From contig JNVV01000005.1 of NCBI GenBank assembly GCA_000733355.1, forward strand, positions 1,454,335 to 1,518,334: a stretch of 64,000 nt of DNA, written 5' to 3'. The position numbers and the translations under genes are program-made. A model generated the notes under the pieces. That model did no database searches, was not told where the DNA came from, and worked only from the letters and a program-made list of their open reading frames with translations. Numbering within the stretch: the stretch's first letter is position 1; each line of letters opens with the position of its first letter. Shown piece by piece: positions 43,301 through 54,578 of the stretch. This DNA comes from Falciphora oryzae. Taxonomy: Eukaryota > Ascomycota > Sordariomycetes > Magnaporthales > Magnaporthaceae.

Positions 43301-46300
43301 AGTTTGCGGGAATAGAAAGCCACGGGGTGCCACCTGCCATCCGTTAGTTGCGATAGGATGCTAGAAATGGCTTTGGTAGAAGCGTCTGTTTCCACTCGTG
43401 TTTTTTTAGTTGGATCCCAATGCTTTAAAATGGTGGCGTTCCCGAAAGCCTTTTTAAGTCTTTCGAATGCCCTAGCTGCCGACTGCGGCCAGTCGAACAT
43501 CCCCTTTTTTTTGCCGTTTTGACTGCCTTTAAGCAGCTCGGTTATGGGTGCTACTACGCGCGAGTAGCCGGGAATGAATTTGCGGTAAAAGTTGGCGAAG
43601 CCTAGGAACATTTGGATGTCCCTGTAGAACTCGGGTGGTTGCTATTCCTGGATAGCTTTTGTGCGATTGGGGTCCATGGAAATGCCTTCCTTGGAAACCC
43701 GGAAGCCCAGGAACTCGACGTGGTTTTGGAAAAACTCGCATTTGGATTGCTTTGCATATAGCTCGTGTAACCGGAGTCGCTCCAAGATTTGCTTTACATG
43801 CATTTCGTGCTCCTTTTCGGTTTGGGAAAACATAATGATGTTGTCGAGATACACCACGCAGATGTGGTCTATTAGCCTTGCTAGCGCCCTATGCATGTAG
43901 GCTTGGAACGTTGACGGGGCGTTGGTTAATCCGAAAGGTATAATAGTGTATTCGAACAGCCCGTATTTGGTGCGGAAGGCTGTTTTCTATTGGTTTTGCT
44001 TTTTGATCCGGATGCGATGGTATGCGTCCTTTAAATCCAGTTTGGAAAACCACCTCGCTTTTGCCAGTTTGTCCATTAAGTTAGAGATAAGCGGCAAGGG
44101 ATATCGGTTTTTGCGAGTGATTCGGTTAAGGGCGCGGTAGTTAACGCATAAGCGCAGCGTACCGTCCTTTTTGGGGACGAACAACACAAGGGAGCCTGCG
44201 TCGGCCTCGGAAGGGTTAACTCTTCCCAAAGCCAGGTTCTTTTGGAGATATTCCTTTAACGCTGTTGCTTGTTTTTCCGAGGTTGGGTACAGGGCGCCTA
44301 CTGGGGGTTTGGTCCCTTCCTTTAACTCGATAGCATGTTCCGCTCCTTCCAGCAGTGGAAGTGCTTTGGCCCGTCGGTTCGAAAATACGTTGGTATAGGC
44401 TTGGAGGCGCGGGTCGAGGGGTTCGGCCAGCTTTTTTTCGTCCTTATTATTAAGTGAGGGGACCGTGGGCTCGTGTGCATTGAGCTGGTGATGCGTTGCT
44501 GTAATATGCCCGATAACGGCCTTTGTTAGCTGCATTTGGTATGCTGGCGAGCCCGAAGCAACGGCGGCCGCCCAATTATTTGGGTTAGGGACGCGTGTCG
44601 TCCTAAACTTCTAGGACTGGTCGGCGTTAAATAGGTTAATGCCTTTTTAGGCCATCGTGGGATGCCTAATAAGGATATCTAATGCGTCCGCACTCCTGCG
44701 GATGGCGTAAAACAGCGCGGTAATGGTTCGCTTTTGGCCCTTCCGATTTTGGGCTTTTAAAGTGATGTAATGGGCCCTATAACATTTAATGGGTGCGCTT
44801 TGGATTCCGATAAGCTCGGGGATCGGCTCGGAGGCCGCGGGAAGTTTGAACTTCCTAATGAACCTGTGGCTTACTATATTCGCTGCGGCGCTTGTGTCCA
44901 GGTCTATTAGCACCTTGATTTGTCGTTTTGTCGTTTGGACGTTTATGCCCGTCCTAAAGGAACGGCCATGGCCTTTTATGTTGAGGATGTTAAAGCCGCG
45001 AGGGTAGGGGTCGTTTAGCGGCTGTCCTCGTTTCCCGACTTATTGTTATACTTTGTTTGGGAATGATGACGGTCGTTTCGAGCTGGGGCATGCTCGTTTT
45101 CGCCGCTGCCGTCACTCCTACGGTCGTAATCGAATTCGTCGTTTTCGGGGTACTGGGCGTCGATTGCTTTTACCTTTTTAGGTTTGGCAGGGCAGTTAGC
45201 GGCCTAATGACCCGTTTTTCCACAATTGTGGCATGTCCCGGGCTTCGGTCCCGTGTGGTTTGTTCGCTTGGCTTTGCCGTCGTAGCTCGATGGCTTTTTT
45301 GTTTGGGGCGTGCTGGATTTGGGGAACCGATGGTCTCCCGACCTCTTTTCATAACGGCGGGAGTCCTGCCGTTTGGAGTCGAAACGGCGCGAGTCATTAC
45401 GGCCGTTAGGCCGGCGGTCATTTTGCCGGTTAGGCCGTCCTTTTCGTCCGTCCCTTTTTTGGGAATGGTATCCCGAGGGGCGTTGGTTCCTGTAAGGCTT
45501 TTGGGACTGGCGATGCTCGAACGTTTTGCCGGAAGGCTTGCCTTTTTTAACAGCCCATTTCCTTTCGGCTGCGTTGGCAACGTCCCTGGGGGTGTCCCAG
45601 TTGGTTTGCGCGTCGGCTACCAGCTCATCCTGTAACCAATTTTGCAAGTGGAAGGAAAACTTTTTCGATAGGCGAGATAGCTGCTGAGGGTCTGTCCACG
45701 AGGTTTTAGGTTCAATTTTTTATGCTAATATTTGCCATTTGGTGAGGAACGACACCGGGGATTTTTAATGACCTTGGTGTAGCTGTTTGTGGCTGATTTA
45801 GCTATGGTGGATTTGGATGGTCGGGTCGACTCGTCCCTTTTCGAAGTAGTCGACGAAGTCCTTCCATAGCCACTGATGGGACTCGGCCGAACCATACAAT
45901 CTTTCGGCGTGAGTCCTCCAGTTGGCGGCTACTTCGTGGTGTAGCGAGGGCATTGCCCAAGTTATTTGCACCCAGTCGGGGGCGCCATCGTATAGCGCAT
46001 TCCCTTTTTTAATGCCTTGGACCCAGTTCCTCACCTCCGAAGGGGTGGCGTTGGCCTTAAGAGTATTAACGCTATATTTCGGGGGTTTGTTGTAACGCGG
46101 TGTAGGGGCGTGATTTCGGGATTTGGATGACAGGATCTTTCGAAGAAGTTCCATCATTTGGGCCGTGCTTCCGTCGCGGTGTTCCCTTGTAGGGCGGCGG
46201 TCGTCCGGTCCGGGGGATTCGGAGCGTCGAATTGGAGCGCGCGATTGGTCCGACCTTGTGCGGTACGTGTGATGAGAAAATCGTGAGTTGCGGGAAGTGT

Positions 46301-46370
46301 CCTTGGATCCGTGGTTGGAAGGGCTACGGGATCGGGGTTCGTCGCGCTTTGGAGATCGGGCTCCTCGCAT
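40383..46370 (-). pseudogene. Chromovirus gag-pol polyprotein, disrupted
   Basis: Blocks in order on the minus strand: gag from 46370, with an Arg/Ser-rich start and the CCHC knuckle CHNCGKTGH then Ala-Ala-Asn-Cys near 45210; protease with LIDLDTSAAANIVS (44913); reverse transcriptase (44535-43642) with KLDLKDAYHRIRI and the catalytic box reading YLDN where YLDD is expected; RNase H (43611-42934) with ETDASTKAISSIL; a repeat-rich linker (42266-41740); integrase with the H-H-C-C zinc finger (41640-41510), LDFITGLPECP and FHPQTDSQTERTHQ; and a chromodomain around 40560-40440 (SFLVKWIG, EPKKHL). Several TAG/TGA stops replace Trp or Gln. A chromodomain places it among chromoviruses. Confidence 0.9.
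41740..42300 (-). repeat. Coding tandem repeat (15/18-bp units) between RNase H and integrase
   Basis: The plus strand repeats GGCATCG every 15 or 18 bases for more than 500 bp. On the minus strand, in the integrase frame, the units read Asp-Ala-Ala-x-(Arg/Lys)-(Arg/Ser), for example DAAQRR and DAAKS. It lengthens the linker before the integrase zinc finger and is highly charged. Confidence 0.85.
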
Positions 46371-46852
46371 CGTTAACTCCTTTTGTCGGTGTTTCTGATA
46401 CCGTCCTTCCCTATGCTCGGGTTTCGGGGGACCGTATTTTTTGCGCGGGGGCTCCTCTTTGCGACGACCAACGAGGTTACGTCGGTCCTCGTGTACGTGA
46501 TCGACGTTTTCTTCGGAATCGGGGTCGTGGGTGAGGGCGGAGGCCCGACTAGCGGGTCGGGTTCGCTCTTGCGAGTGGCGGCTGACGCGATCCAGGAGGT
46601 CGCGGAGGGCGCCGCTGCCCCCTTCCTGTATGAGGTCTCGTAGGTCCTGCTCGAGTTGGTTGGACGCGGTTTCGGCGGGCGGGGGTGCCGGCTTACGACG
46701 TGCCGTTTGTGAGCGCGTTGTAGGCCTTATTGCCGTCGTCGCCGGAGGGCGTGACCCCGTCGGGGCTGGCTTTCCGGGTGTCGCGTCCGATTGACCGTTT
46801 TGGATTATGGTGATCGGCTCGTACTCCCAAAAAGGGTGTAGAAGCTGAAGAA

Positions 46853-47129
46853 TGTTACGGGGTAAGCCGAAGGCCTGTACGAGGTGATCACGATAATACT
46901 AGACGGTAATCCGGGGGTAGAAGTCCTATATTGCTATAGGGTAGATACGACAACTTCAGCTTGGTTGTAGCAATCGCCGGATTGCCTCAACCAAGCCGCC
47001 TAAGTAGCGCGGCCCCCTGGGCCTCGTTGCGTGCCTGGGTGCCTCAGGCCTCCACAGGGCACAGCCCCACCAGGGAGGCTGAGACCCTCCTCTGTGGCGG
47101 CCCTCTCTATCGCGACGGGCCTTCTTACA
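46853..47129 (-). repeat. Chromovirus 5' LTR (277 bp)
   Basis: Pairs with 38095-38371. The internal side continues TTCTTCAGCTTCTACACC on the minus strand, where the primer-binding site should lie; I did not assign the tRNA. Confidence 0.95.
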
Positions 47130-47606
47130 TGAGGGGCGCCAACAATCGCTTCCCTCATATACCCACCGACATCGATCCCGCGGGTTCTCCGCCGTGGGGG
47201 CTTCCGGTGCCGCGAGCGATTTTCCGAAAAATTATTTTGTGTGGGATTTCCAAAAAATCGACCCACGGCCACCAAACCCATCTCCGCGTTGGGCCTCCAA
47301 TTCTGACTTGTGCAAATTGACTCCTGACCAATTCTGTGCAGAGTAGATGTGCAGGGTAGGCGAGTCAGTGCGACCCACAACGGCTGACTTGGGTGCTTAG
47401 GCATCCTACAGGGGCTACAGGCTACCTTCAGGCTTTCGGTAAGCGCTGTAGATGCTGTAAGCCACCCCCGGGTACGCTATAAGCCCTGCCCGCTACTCCT
47501 GTGCACAACCCCACAACAGTACAGGGTAGATAATCTAATAAGAGTAGTACATGGTAGGTTGGGCCTATGCACCCAACCTAAGCTAAATACATTAGTTCTT
47601 TTAACA
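47130..47606 (-). repeat. Copia B 5' LTR, second part
   Basis: Continues the LTR begun at 37950; matches 32440-32916 with a few transitions and one inserted T. Confidence 0.95.
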
Positions 47607-48271
47607 CCATTTAATTATATTTTTAAAATTCCTCGGTCCTCGCATAACCTTTTTATATGCGGCTTTCGCCGTTTTTTAATTTTCGAAAAAATAAAATTCC
47701 CCGTATTTTTGGAAATTAATATAGCTTTTTTGGATAGCGACCCTTATATACCCGTTTTTTAAAGCAAAATGCCTATTTTTTAGGGTCTCGCAAACCGTTT
47801 AATCCATCCATTTGTAAATGCTTTATGCGTTTTTATATCCCTCCTTATATATATGTAAGGCATATTAATAACTAGCCATTTTTTTTTAAAAAAGCACACC
47901 CAAAAAATCGAACATAATTTCGGAAACGTTTTTTGGGTTCGAAGGATCGGCCGGGACCTCCGTAAACGTCGAAAGAATAGAGTTCGTATTTTTTAACCGT
48001 GTGTTTCTTTTTAAAAAAGGACTTTGGGGGGGGCTTTTTGGCTTATTTGCGAAATTTTCGGAAGCGAATGGAATTAAGGCCACTTTTCCTCGCCCAAAAC
48101 GAAAAGCGTTAGGCTAAAGGAATCGATTTTCCGTAGGAAAGCCGTATTCCATCCCTTCCAACCGGTATAGTCCTTAAGGGTTGGGCCGTATTCGGTAGTA
48201 GCCATTTTTGGTATCGTTAGACGCTGCTAATTTGCGCGGTAAACTGGACAACGCAAATGAAACTTTTAATC
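47607..48271 (-). pseudogene. Copia A gag-side remnant
   Basis: AT-rich sequence directly inside the copia A 5' LTR. Short minus-strand pieces such as 48083-47886 (LIPFASENFANKP...) suggest a decayed gag. It rejoins the block at 32300 once copia B is disregarded. Confidence 0.6.
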
Positions 48272-48443
48272 TATTGCATAGCGTAACGAAAATGAATTGA
48301 TTTGATTGGGTTAATTGATTGATCTGTCTGTCCGATGATGCGGCATGTCCCCCTGGACCGATATCCCGCAAATTTTGCCTGCACCGCGTCCTGCCCAACA
48401 CGTCCGTGCACCTGACTAATTAAAACCTGCACCGCGTGCAACA
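48272..48443 (-). repeat. Copia A 5' LTR (172 bp)
   Basis: Same length as 25618-25789 with no gaps. It ends GTGCAACA followed by the GTTTC target duplication at 48444-48448. Confidence 0.9.
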
Positions 48444-48448
48444 GTTTC

Positions 48449-49176
48449 GATCGATTTGCACCCATGGCATTCTCACATGCGAGATGCGGTCAAGGGCAAA
48501 TTCCCGCGCCAAAGAAGAACATTTTTGCCGTGTTTTTGCGGGCAGCGGCGTCGATGCTTCTCCATCGTTCGAGCGGGGCGATGCGGGGAGATTCAGGGGC
48601 CCCCTGGGGTTCGGCATCATTCGCCCCGTCGGCAATGGCAGACGCTGTTGTCATTTTGCGGGGGAAGCGATGGGGGCAAATCTCTGTCTCGGTGAATGGA
48701 CCACAATGTGTTTATTGCCGTGCCTGCAGTGAGGCTGCCGGAGAGGAGTCTCATCGGCCCGCAGGGTGGCCAGAAGACCGTCTTGGACTCATGGTGGTCG
48801 AGCCATCCGCAGAACTGCAGAGGGATTTTCCTACCGCACCGTTTCCCCTCCTTGGCGCACCAGCGGAACCGGGCTACCAGGGCATGACAGTTGGCCCAAT
48901 GGAACCGAATGCCTATACGCTAGCGCATGTATGGATGGCATGGATGGCGAGATGATGGAGATCACCCAATATTGGCCCAATACAACCCTGCTGGCCCGCC
49001 TCCACAGTTCGCTGGCTGGCTAGAATCATAGGAAGCAACCATGGGTACATAAGAGCCGGGTGCCGTCCTATTGTTGGCCTTGAGATGGGATGATAGTTCC
49101 CTCCATCACCCCCCTGGTTCTCGCTTTCCGGCAAGATCCTTGGAGGCAAGCTGGTCCCTCTCGGCCGCTAAGCAAG
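48449..49176. other. Intergenic, upstream of feruloyl esterase gene
   Basis: Original host sequence resuming after the transposon stack. No supported gene; the last 150 bases probably hold the promoter of the esterase, with TACATAAGAG near 49045 as a weak TATA candidate. Confidence 0.45.
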
Positions 49177-50769
49177 ATGAAGACCTCCCCTCTCTCCTGG
49201 TTGGCGACAGCCGCGCCCCTCCTGGCGGCGGTGCGGTGCGAGACCTCATTTAGCGAGAAGTGCGCCGCCTTTGCCAGCAAGATCTCCCTGCCCAACACCA
49301 CCGTCTGGTTCACCGAAGCCGTCGCGGCGGGCACGAACCTCACCTTCCCCTACAGCCCTCCCGACTGCGGCCCGCCGTCCCAAGTTGCGCCAGCTGAAGT
49401 CTGCCGCGTTTCCCTGCTCCGGGAGACGTCGGCCCGCTCCAACGTCAGCTACGAGGTGTGGCTGCCGTCCAACTGGACCGGCGACCGATTCCTGAGCGCC
49501 GGCAATGGAGGCCTCGGTGGCTGCATCGGATACAGTGACCTGGCCTATGCCACCTCCAGGGGCTTCGCTGCCGTTGGTGGAAACAATGGTCACAACGGCA
49601 CTGGGGGAGCCGCCTTTGCCTACGACAAGGGCGTCATCGAGGACTTCTCCTGGCGCTCCGTCCATGGCGGTGTTATGCTTGGGAAGCAGCTCGTTGCCGA
49701 CTTCTACGGCCGCCCGCACGCCAAGAGCTACTACCTTGGCTGTTCCACTGGCGGCCGGCAGGGGTTCAAGATGGCCCAGGATTTCCCCGAGGACTTTGAC
49801 GGCATTGTCGCCGGTGCTCCCGCCTTCGCCTTCAACAACCTGTCGTCTTGGTCTGGCTACTTCTACACGGTCGCCGGCCGTCCGGGCTCGCCCGAGTTCC
49901 TGAGCTTCGACCAGTGGGGCGCAGTGCACGCCGACATCATCGCCACCTGCGACGCCCTCGACGGGGCGGCCGACGGCATCCTCGAGGACCCGGACCGGTG
50001 CTTCTACCGCCCGGAGAGCCTCATCTGCGGCTCGCCCCGGGCTAACCCCGCGACGTGCCTGACGGGCCCGCAGGCCGAGACGGTGCGCAAGGTGTTCAGT
50101 CCCATGTACGGCCTGAGCGGCAACCTCGTGTACCCGCAGCTGCAGTACGGCGCCGACTTCCCGGCCTTTGCGGGCATCTACCTGACGGGCCAGCCGTTCC
50201 CGCTCTCGGGCGACTGGTTCCGGTACGTGACGTACCACGGAACCAACGTCACCTTCGACCCGGCGCTACTGGGGCCGCGCGACTACGAGGCTAACGAGGC
50301 GGCCGACTTCACGGGCATCTCGACGTGGAAGGGCGACCTGTCGGCCGTGCGTGACCGCGGCGCAAAGGTCCTGCACTACCACGGCCTGCAGGACCCGCTC
50401 ATCACGAGCACCAACAGCGCGCGCTACTACAACCACGTCGCGCGCACCATGAGTGCCAGCCCCAGCGAGCTGGACAAGTTCTACCGCTACTTCCGCGTCT
50501 CGGGGCTGGCGCACTGCAACGGCGGCACCGGCGCGGGTGTGATTGGCAACGCCGCAGGCGCGAGCCTGGACCCGGACGAGAACGTGCTGTCGGCCCTGGT
50601 GCGCTGGGTCGAGGAGGGCGTCGCGCCCGACACCATCACGGGCAGCGCCGTCGTCAATGGAGCCGTGGACTACAAGCGCAGGCACTGCAGGTACCCCCTG
50701 CGCAACACGTTCAAGGGCGGCGCTGGAGGGGACGCCAAGAACCCGGACAACTGGTCGTGCGAGCTGTAA
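49177..50769 (+). CDS. faeB: Secreted feruloyl esterase B-type enzyme (tannase family)
   Basis: A single-exon 530-residue protein. I chose the ATG at 49177 because it begins a signal peptide (MKTSPLSWLATAAPLLAA, cleavage about residue 20). The family's CS-D-HC catalytic arrangement is complete: G-C189-S190-T-G-G nucleophile, D406 in GLQDPLI, and H446-C447 in LAHCNGGTG, where the two cysteines would form the disulfide that joins Ser and His. A calcium-binding-like loop DALDGAADGILEDPDRC lies at 259-275. NxT/NxS glycosylation sites are frequent. Known role of the family: release of ferulic and related acids from plant cell wall polysaccharides, or tannin ester hydrolysis. Which substrate is favoured cannot be read here. 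It is the first host gene after the transposon stack. Confidence 0.9.
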   Translation: MKTSPLSWLATAAPLLAAVRCETSFSEKCAAFASKISLPNTTVWFTEAVAAGTNLTFPYSPPDCGPPSQVAPAEVCRVSLLRETSARSNVSYEVWLPSNWTGDRFLSAGNGGLGGCIGYSDLAYATSRGFAAVGGNNGHNGTGGAAFAYDKGVIEDFSWRSVHGGVMLGKQLVADFYGRPHAKSYYLGCSTGGRQGFKMAQDFPEDFDGIVAGAPAFAFNNLSSWSGYFYTVAGRPGSPEFLSFDQWGAVHADIIATCDALDGAADGILEDPDRCFYRPESLICGSPRANPATCLTGPQAETVRKVFSPMYGLSGNLVYPQLQYGADFPAFAGIYLTGQPFPLSGDWFRYVTYHGTNVTFDPALLGPRDYEANEAADFTGISTWKGDLSAVRDRGAKVLHYHGLQDPLITSTNSARYYNHVARTMSASPSELDKFYRYFRVSGLAHCNGGTGAGVIGNAAGASLDPDENVLSALVRWVEEGVAPDTITGSAVVNGAVDYKRRHCRYPLRNTFKGGAGGDAKNPDNWSCEL

Positions 50770-52325
50770 AAGCGTGGCATTCGATGCTTGGTGTGGCAGT
50801 GCTTGTCGTAAGAGTTGGACAAGCGGCCTGTACCAAACGCACACACGCCACTGGAGATGCAGGCAGGACAAACGAGAGACAATAATAAAACTAAATAATG
50901 ATACCTCGTCTTCCTTGCCGTATAGACTTGTCGCTTGCATGTCACGGACCACCGTTGAGAAGGCTCTGCGGCCCAAAATACGCAGGTAAGAAGGACATTG
51001 AATGGATACTTCATGATAGCCCGGGCGCTGCTGTGTATTCAGCTCTTTCTGGAGGTTTCTAGGAGCCTACCAACGCGGGCTGCCCGCGCCAACAAAGCCT
51101 TCTACAAGAACGCAGAAGGCCACTGGGGCGTAGTCCTTCCGTGCCAGAGAGCCGCGCATGCTCAGCATTCGCCAGTCAGCCTTCGACGTCCGGATCCGTC
51201 AACCTCGGCGGCCCATCATAAAAACATCCTGTCGCGCTGGAGTGGATCCCAGCCCCAGCCGTGCAGCCAGCACCTACGGCAGTCACGGTCCTCTGCGCGT
51301 CTTGCTTGTCTGGACCCTGCTTCAGCCGGGCGAGCGCAGTCTGCTGCAAACCAACTTCAAAGTTCATGCCATCTGCTTCTTGGGGCTAGTATCCTTGACT
51401 TCTCTGGATCACAGTTGCCTCGTAGGTAGCCACGGGATGCGTGCTGTCATTTACTTTTCTGGATAACCTATTCGGGCACGCAGCAGTGCTTGCCCACCAT
51501 TGGCGGACGGCCCAAACGTTCCGTCACTGCTCTCCTGTCCCACCGTACTTTCCAGGCAACGCGGGGCAAGCAAATCACGTCTCTCTAGAGGAAGAGTGCC
51601 AGCCCACAGTAGATAGGTACCTAGTATTGTCCAGGCGCCGGGCCTTCCAGGCAACGCTGCCTTCTGACTGAGAGAGACCAGCCACGCCCCGGGCAGAGAT
51701 CCGCATCCACTCTCTCGGCCTAACGGTAGAAGCTTGAGCAGGCAGGCGCAGCCTCCAGGTGGCCGGGATACATGTGAGCCCTCTCAGAACCGGGTGGAAG
51801 CGAGAGGGCCAAGGCAAGGGCTCCATCGCGCTCTGCAGCCTGGGCCACTTGGCCCCAGCTCACCTTCCCGTGCCCCTCGCTGGGCTTGCGTTGCAGGGCA
51901 GCACGATCTTCAGTAACGTCGTGCCTTCCTCCCAGGCTCTCCTTCAGCCACGGAGAACGCCGCGTCTGGTCCAGGCTGCTGCCAGCTGTAGATAAGTGGT
52001 CTGATCCGCCGAGCCCTGGGAGCCAACCAGAGGCGCTCGATCTCTTCCATGGAGGTCTATTCACGCCTATCTCCCTCCTGGATATCCACAGGGCGTTCGT
52101 GCTGGCCAACCAGGTGCCTCTCAACGGAGCATCCGTCCCGTCTGCCGCGCGTTTCTAATCTCTCAGTAGTGAGAGGCCCCAAGGCACTGTGACTCCTCGG
52201 CCAGGGAAGACCAGGGTCTGCGCTCTGGAAACTGTGGGGCTCTGCCAGCTCTCTGGCGTATATAATCCTCGTCTCCCCTCCCTCCCCCTCCAACTTTCTC
52301 TTCCTCTTCTTTTTTTCTTCAAGCC

Positions 52326-52359
52326 GGACTTCCTGGGGTCGCGAGACCTCAGGAAGTCC
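52326..52359. repeat. Long hairpin, 10 + 4 bp stem
   Basis: GGACTTCCTG at the left and CAGGAAGTCC at the right are exact complements. Inside, after one G/T mismatch, GGTC and GACC pair around a GCGA loop. Confidence 0.85.
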
Positions 52360-52372
52360 CGTCGCCGCCGGA

Positions 52373-52422
52373 GTGCGGTTTAGGTTTTTAAACCGATGGT
52401 GCGGTTTAGGTTTTTAAACCGA
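52373..52422 (+). repeat. Tandem duplicate of a palindromic 24-mer
   Basis: Identical 24-base units at 52373-52396 and 52399-52422, each containing the inverted repeat CGGTTTA...TAAACCG. It begins 14 bp after the hairpin at 52326. Confidence 0.85.
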
Positions 52423-54578
52423 GACTTGTGGTAGGCATCCTCTCTTCCTCCCTCCACACCTTCACTCTCCAGAGCCCGACTCCCATTGTTGTTCCCTCTT
52501 CTCACGCCTTTGCCTTGTGTGTGCTAGCTTGACAACCAGGCCTGCGACGCGGCCGCGGCTGCGGACACCGCGGCCAATGCAGACAGCCCCATGAGGTGGC
52601 CGTCGTCGAGGACAACGCATGATCGCAAGGTTAGTCCAATCGTGATCCAACCGCCCGGACGTTAGCTGCCTTTGGTGTTCTGACTTTCTCACTGTCGATG
52701 TCGCAGGTCGTCAACTGCTTGTGCGCGGGTGCCGGCCGAATCCTTCTGTCTACCTACCGACCTACCATTCTTCGACTTCACCGTCTCTCGCCTGGCTCGT
52801 CTCCTGCCCTTGTCTGATACCCAAGAATACTACCGCTCCGGTTCCGTCTGCTGGACTGACAGGTTGGTCACACTTCTCACTTTTCCCTTCCTTGCACATC
52901 ATTCCATCCCATCCACAGGTCTTCTCTTCCTAACTGGTCTGCACTCTCCACAATTACTTGCTTCACAATGCTGACACTTCTGGCTGCCCACAGCAATTCT
53001 ACTCTTGTCTCCGACGCGGTTCCCCTACAGGGTGGTTTCAGAACACTTGGCAGCCCTGCAATGCAGTCCATCGATACGGATCTTCGTGGAGGAGTTTGGG
53101 AGCTTGGATGTTGATGGAGATCGTTGGCGGGCATGGTTAAGGATGGAATATTGATTTTCCCACTTGGTGTTATACTGGCTCCTCCGAGCGTAGCTGGGTT
53201 CTTCCACCACCGTCTCTTTACCGACTTCGGTGCTATCAGCCATCAAGCCAACGGCTAAACCCACGTCACGAACCCTGATGTTCTCTTCTGATGTCTCTTC
53301 TGTGCTAGGTGTCCTTCCCTGTCCTCGCTCCACCAGTATTCCCCGGGCTGTCTGTGCAGAGCTGAGTCCAAGACTGAGGTGGAATAGGTCTGAGCTATCA
53401 GAACACCATTAATTGCCCCAGAATGCCTTGAAAAGTTCATCGAGCCAGGCTCCTTCCTTTGTAAAAGAATTGGCTGATATAGTGGACTCTCGCCTGTGCA
53501 CAGTCAAAGCAGATGGCCAAAATATTCCACAGACCAGGTTTATCTTTCCAACTGCAGACGAGCGAGGGCTCTACGATGATCTGACATCCCAATTGTGGAG
53601 CTCAGCCCTACTCCAGAGCCACGAAGCTCTGTCCACGAGCAACATCCTCAAGAATAGGAGCACAGGCGCTCTAGCACTTATACTAGCCACAGAAGGCCCA
53701 CCGCAGCAATAGGCGTGCAAGGGCACATGATTTACCGGCCAACATGGAATTCAAAGGGCAAAATGCAAGATTCTCATGTAGATCTCGTACCAAGTCCAAA
53801 CAGGACGCAGTATCTTCTTTAATGCATCGGGGATCTCTCAAACGCAACTCAGCATCTCAGAGCATACTCCGGATCGGTTCATGTGGTGTAGTCCCGGCAA
53901 ATCAGCACCCGAGTGGATTTTGGGGCATTCCCTTTGGAATGGGAGGCCGGCCTGAGATGGGGTGCCCCTCCTATCCCCTGCGGCTATTCCCTGAGGCAGG
54001 TGGGCTGACCTCGTTCCTTCCGTTTGTGACGCAACAGCCTCGTCTTTTTGCACCTGACTGGGCAGCTAAAAGAGATGACACGGCCTCTGCCTAGCAGAAT
54101 CACCTGCAGGACGAAAAGCTCTTCTTTCCACCCTCGAGATTCGTGCCTCGCTCGCCCTCCGCGTCTCTCATGGCACAACCCATCGTCTTGCAACATTCAC
54201 GCCTCCACGAGTCGTTTACTCGGTCCCCTGAGCATTACGACACAGCTTGATGCACCGCATACTCTCCCTAGTCTTTCAGAGGATCCTCGCCGCCGTTTTC
54301 TTCCTTTCTTCTCTGCGATTTTCCTTGTTCCAGTTCTTGTTGTCGATCTTCCTCCTGGATTTTCCAAGCTTCTTTTCCTGGACCTCGTTCCGGCTATCCT
54401 CAACAAGTCTTGCTCGTCGTGAAACCGTCGGCTAGAGAGGAAAAGGAGATAGGCCTTCCGTCGGGGGTCTTATCATCGTCTTCCAGACCATTTGCCTAAG
54501 TCGACGAAGTACACACCGCGTCTCAAATTTCGTTCTTCCGTCAAGATTTCACATCTCGGGCCCTTTGCTCCCATCGGG

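Larger units (their letters stand above)
38090..47134 (-). mobile_element. Ty3/gypsy chromovirus, inserted in copia B LTR
   Basis: The element is 38095-47129 (9035 bp) with target duplication TGAGG at 38090-38094 and 47130-47134. The 277-bp LTRs (38095-38371 and 46853-47129) begin TGTTACGGGG and end CTTCTTACA and differ at only three positions seen by eye, all C/T. gag-pol is on the minus strand and ends in a chromodomain. A polypurine tract (AGAGGGGGGATAG on the minus strand) abuts the 3' LTR. An additional gene lies on the plus strand between pol and the 3' LTR. Confidence 0.95.
32301..47606 (-). mobile_element. Copia element B, inserted in copia A and itself interrupted
   Basis: A second Ty1/copia element, coding on the minus strand. 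Its LTRs begin TGTTAAAAGAAC and end GACCTCCCA on the minus strand. The left LTR is 32301-32916 (616 bp). The right LTR is split into 37950-38094 and 47130-47606 by the chromovirus. A polypurine tract (AAAGAGAGGGGG on the minus strand) adjoins the left LTR. I found no matching target duplication. The internal region next to the right LTR starts in the middle of gag, so the primer-binding site and gag start are missing. It carries a solo LTR at 33168-33462. Confidence 0.85.
25613..48448 (-). mobile_element. Copia element A: outer shell of the nested transposon stack
   Basis: A Ty1/copia retrotransposon spanning 25618-48443, coding on the minus strand, with target duplication GTTTC at 25613-25617 and 48444-48448. 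The 172-bp LTRs begin TGTTGCAC and end GTGCAACA (inverted ends). Internal parts appear in three blocks separated by later insertions: 47607-48271 (gag side), 31078-32300 (gag to protease) and 25790-29216 (integrase, reverse transcriptase, RNase H). A polypurine tract, read on the minus strand as TTAAGGGGGTG, adjoins the left LTR. The interior is AT-rich with many stop codons, as after RIP. Confidence 0.9.
50770..54578. other. Long region without a supported gene
   Basis: About 3.8 kb with short, domain-free frames. A frame at 53413-53712 could code 99 residues but has no support. Pyrimidine-rich stretches at 52265-52320 and 54290-54420 look like leader or promoter sequence; the second is probably the MSH4 leader. 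The hairpin cluster at 52326-52422 is listed separately. Confidence 0.45.

Noticed and set aside
25618..48443. Possibility of a giant Starship-type element
   Set aside because: No tyrosine recombinase (DUF3435) or cargo genes; LTRs, target duplications and pol motifs explain the whole span.
22482..48443. CRISPR-like array from AATA or repeat units
   Set aside because: Repeats are microsatellite or protein-coding tandem units without spacers; the organism is a fungus.
49246..50238. 330-codon minus-strand frame opposite the feruloyl esterase
   Set aside because: Antisense shadow of a GC-biased coding region; its sequence shows only mirror patterns of the esterase.
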